Part shown: positions 61,238 to 64,000 of the stretch, in pieces
Numbering within the stretch: position 1 is the first letter of the stretch
How the letters are laid out: each line of letters begins with the position of its first letter
From: Entoloma clypeatum
Taxonomy: Eukaryota; Basidiomycota; Agaricomycetes; Agaricales; Entolomataceae
DNA length: 64,000 nucleotides
NCBI GenBank assembly: GCA_963565915.1
Contig: OY751486.1
Coordinates: 4,216,001-4,280,000, forward strand
Direction: 5' to 3'
The notes under the pieces: generated by a model
The model's input: only the letters and a program-made list of their open reading frames with translations
Databases searched by the model: none
What the model was told of the DNA's origin: nothing
Made by a program: the position numbers and the translations under genes

Positions 61238-62482
61238 CTACTTGGACTGGCTACCAACATCCTCGTCGATCTCGATGGAAACGCACCAAAAGATCCTTCC
61301 CCAGGGATCTTCTCCTTCATCCCTCGATTCCTTTCTCTCACAACACACAAACCTTACAGGCTGCCCATCCCAATACTTCATGAGGTCAAATGTCAGCCCT
61401 CCAGGCAGCCGTAACGCCAACGTCGGGTTGAATTCCAAAAAGCCGTAGCAGAAATCCGTCGTAATCACATCCTGGGCAAATCGAAAGATGTTCAATTGGC
61501 GATCAAGTCGTTACGACAGATTCACCTCGGGTCCAAGTTGTACAGCCTCTCGGTGAGCACTTTTGCTGAAATATGACCGACGTTGGCTTGCATTCGCAAA
61601 ACTTGGCATTTTTGGCTTCTTTCTTTTGGCTCGTCTCAGCGCCTTGCTTTCTTCCAGAAGACTATTCATGCTGGACCGAGGTTTCAGTTCAGCCGACCCA
61701 CCCATGTATGAAAAAGTAGATAGGGTAGAGGAAGCTGAAGACGAGGGGGTGTCGGATCCTGAACTAATTGAGGAATCTGTGCTTTTCAAAGTCAAGTGCA
61801 GTTGGGAGGTGTCGTCCATGATCGAATAGGAAGGGGGGAATTTGGAAAGGGCCGTCGTATTATCCTCCGACCCTGAAGTCTTATATGTAGGGAGATGGCT
61901 CAATTCCCCGCAGTGATCATCTTTCGCAATCGGGAGGCGAGTGTGCATAAGATGAGGCATGGTTGCGATGAGTGGCGAGAGAGCCCACGGCTTGGTGGGA
62001 GATGTCAAATCATGTTCAAGGGTCGGGTCTATGTACCTTCATTGCCGGGCGAGATTTAGCCCCTACTCATTAACACATGATGGAGAACTCACTGCATAAA
62101 TTTGAATGCGGCACCTGAGCCCCATGGCAGATTCAACGGTCGCTCAAAGATGTTGCCGAACAATATGTCGTCTGCAGAGTGTGGAACCAAGAACCTGCCT
62201 GCAATGGTTTCCGACTCAACCCTGAAAGATAACAAGGCTATGGGTGAGCCCACCTCGAACCTGAATACTCCATGTAATCCCCTGCCGATCCGGTCGAGAG
62301 AAATATTCTGGTTCTTTGGCCTCTAAGGTAACTGGATTGATCAGCCCTTTGATATTGACTACAACCTCTCCTTCAAAAAGATCTGAGGCAAGTGTATATG
62401 GCTCGTTCGCGTTAACCAATGAAGTGATGGGATGCAGAGCATCTAGGGACGTGCCGGCTAAGACTTGAAGACGAGGAGCCAT
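61238..62482 (-). CDS. DUF1769 family protein (UPF0590-like)
   Basis: A conserved fungal protein of unknown biochemical role. The start MAPRLQVLAGTSLDALHPIT is followed by YTLASDLFEGEVVVNIKGL, EYFSRPDRQGITWSIQVRG, RFLVPHSADDILFGNIFERP, LPWGSGAAFKFMQYIDPTLE, HDLTSPTKPWALSPLIATMP and DDTSQLH. A Ser-rich insert follows, then ASQRRSYFSKSAHREAVQLG, DVITTDFCYGFLEFNPTLAL, RLPGGLTFDLMKYWDGQPVR and GRIFWCVSIE. The intron after IQVR uses the acceptor GCAG at the RFLVP exon. A second (GTGAGT to ATGAAG) lies before YIDP, and a third lies near 61500. These blocks match the family over its whole length, so it appears intact. Confidence 0.85.
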
Positions 62483-63330
62483 GGTGAGGCAAGGGCGATC
62501 CTTCGAACGTCGTAAATTTCAGGGATGTGGCAAACTCGAAGATCGACCAAGGAGTATTGTAGACCAGCTACCTGAGATGAAGTGGCGCACTACGGCGCTG
62601 TGTCGTCCAGCGGTGGATCCGATGTGAGCGCAACTTGATGACGTAACGTTAAACCACGTGGACAACTGTACGTCCAAATGCGGGTTCCCACTCAGTCAAT
62701 GCATGAACCAGATTTCTTTCGATTTGCTATAAGGAGAAGACCTGGTCGATCCTATCCCAAATTCCATCACATATCACAATCTGGTCTACCGTTCTGCCGG
62801 ACACCAAGACTTCCTAGAGCCAACGCTCAACGACTGGATGTACGCCTTCTCTACGCGGGACTCACGGTGGCTAGTGAGAATGCGAATAAATCAATCCGGG
62901 TGACGCGTACGTAGTACTCCATACTCACGCACATCGCCCCATCAAGGTTGCATCAACGGTCAGGAAGGATCAGGAACGTCACGATCCTGGCATCAATCAA
63001 GACGCAATGGTGCACGAGTCCATGCTGGCAGCAGATTTGGGCCGGTGTGGGTGATATGCATGCCTCCATTTATCGCGATGACAGAACAAGGTCGAACGCG
63101 GTTCCACCCGCAATTGAACCTCTTCAATTCCTGCAAAGAAAACCATCTTGACGGCCATAGGAAAACCCTAGCTCGGAGTTCGCGGTATGTCAAGCTCCGC
63201 GCACTTCGCTGCCGACGGCTAATATTCGGGTGATACAGAACGGAGGTTGAAAATCTACACCATTCTCAACAGCATCGAGCATTAACCCAGCACTTTCGCT
63301 CTCCATGAGCCACCTGCAAGACCCATCTTG
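62483..63330. other. Intergenic region
   Basis: Promoters of the divergent DUF1769 gene and of the right-edge gene. Short open frames on both strands show no motif. No gene seen. Confidence 0.5.
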
Positions 63331-64000
63331 ATGGAAGCTCCCCCACTAAATGGTCACCTCACAGAACCGACCGTTTCTGACGCAACACAACTGAATATTC
63401 TCATTGGCCTTCGCATATTGGAGGAACTCGGCAAGGCGCTTCCCTCCAAACATGACATCGACATCAAAGGCCACGGCCCCACGGTCCACGTCCTGAACTG
63501 GTTCACGCTCTGTCTCGAGGGCAATGTCTCCCCCGCCTACCACGACATCGCAGCCGCCGTGTCGACCACCGCGGGCTGCATCGTTCTCCATCTGGCCAAA
63601 GGTGGCGCGGCGCCTCCAACTAAAGACGACAAGAAAACGGTCGCGATATTTCTAAGCACTCTACGACGAGTGATATTCGAGGACCTGACAAACCCCGACA
63701 ACGGATACAACCCTCTCAAGACATACAACTACTTCCTATGGATGCTCGCGGAGAATGTATACCCCGCGTTCCATCGGAAATCAGCGCTGATAGGCACGGT
63801 CGAGGGGAACGACCCGCGGCAGACGTTTTATCGATTTGAGGAGTTGGTGCAGGTCTGGCTGACGAAGTATCCCGATGGCGAGCAGTCCGGGTGGTTCGCT
63901 CGCGTAGCCCGGGAACGTGCAGAGACCCCGACAAAGCTTCTCGTGCAAATCGTCCGCGAGCTCATGTACTATGAACCGTTACCGGAATCTGCGACTTTGG
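63331..64000 (+). CDS. Unidentified protein, 5' part, runs off the right edge
   Basis: From ATG at 63331 the frame stays open to the last base (223 codons). It starts MEAPPLNGHLTEPTVSDATQ, then LNILIGLRILEELGKALPSK, VLNWFTLCLEGNVSPAYHDI, KTVAIFLSTLRRVIFEDLTN, YNYFLWMLAENVYPAFHRKS, FYRFEELVQVWLTKYPDGEQ and LLVQIVRELMYYEPLPESAT. The composition is helical and even, with codon use like the neighbours. It lacks a signal peptide or membrane segment. I recognise no family. Its 3' end and any introns lie outside the window. Confidence 0.65.
   Translation, partial: MEAPPLNGHLTEPTVSDATQLNILIGLRILEELGKALPSKHDIDIKGHGPTVHVLNWFTLCLEGNVSPAYHDIAAAVSTTAGCIVLHLAKGGAAPPTKDDKKTVAIFLSTLRRVIFEDLTNPDNGYNPLKTYNYFLWMLAENVYPAFHRKSALIGTVEGNDPRQTFYRFEELVQVWLTKYPDGEQSGWFARVARERAETPTKLLVQIVRELMYYEPLPESATL

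Overview
The window is nuclear DNA from a basidiomycete fungus, most likely a mushroom-forming agaricomycete. Nearly every gene is cut by introns of about 45-60 bp. The gene set is fungal: ERG6, Egt1-type ergothioneine enzyme, oxalate decarboxylase, Mad3, an Rrm4-type mRNA transporter and Atg11. HNH, F-box and disordered proteins of basidiomycete type are also present. No bacterial operon, rRNA, CRISPR array or virus was seen. Exon joins quoted here were read by eye from splice sites and family motifs.

Layout: 1-2.9 kb holds a frame-disrupted HNH-nuclease-like gene and an empty stretch. 2.9-12.4 kb holds, on the minus strand, a homeodomain-like protein, ERG6 and an EgtB-like sulfoxide synthase, followed by a plus-strand DAL5-type transporter. 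12.9-22.3 kb holds oxalate decarboxylase (minus), then on the plus strand Mad3, a small secreted protein, an Rrm4-like protein (three RRM and three MLLE domains) and the start of AIP1.

A run of exactly 200 N follows (22279-22478). After it the last 8,508 bp before the gap appear again (22479-30986 matches 13771-22278) before the sequence continues into the rest of AIP1. Both repeat ends sit exactly at the gap, and the proteins read from the two copies are identical. This is best explained as two overlapping contigs placed in tandem, so Mad3, the secreted protein and Rrm4 are probably single-copy genes.

33-46 kb holds a stop-interrupted coding remnant, a small unknown gene, a Yra1/ALYREF-type mRNA export factor, a large disordered protein, a gene-poor stretch with a 319-bp inverted-repeat element, a Ran1/Ksp1-type kinase and an F-box-like protein. 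46-64 kb holds ATG11, a sugar transporter, the PP1 phosphatase catalytic subunit, a PH-domain protein, a DUF1769 protein and an unidentified gene that runs off the right edge.

The genes are mainly housekeeping: sterol synthesis, spindle checkpoint, mRNA export and endosomal mRNA transport, actin turnover, selective autophagy and phosphatase signalling. I found no clear new multi-gene system. The points most worth following are the apparent false duplication, the EgtB-like enzyme without its methyltransferase half, the Rrm4-type gene, the inverted-repeat element and an 18-nt microexon flanked by two GC-AG introns.
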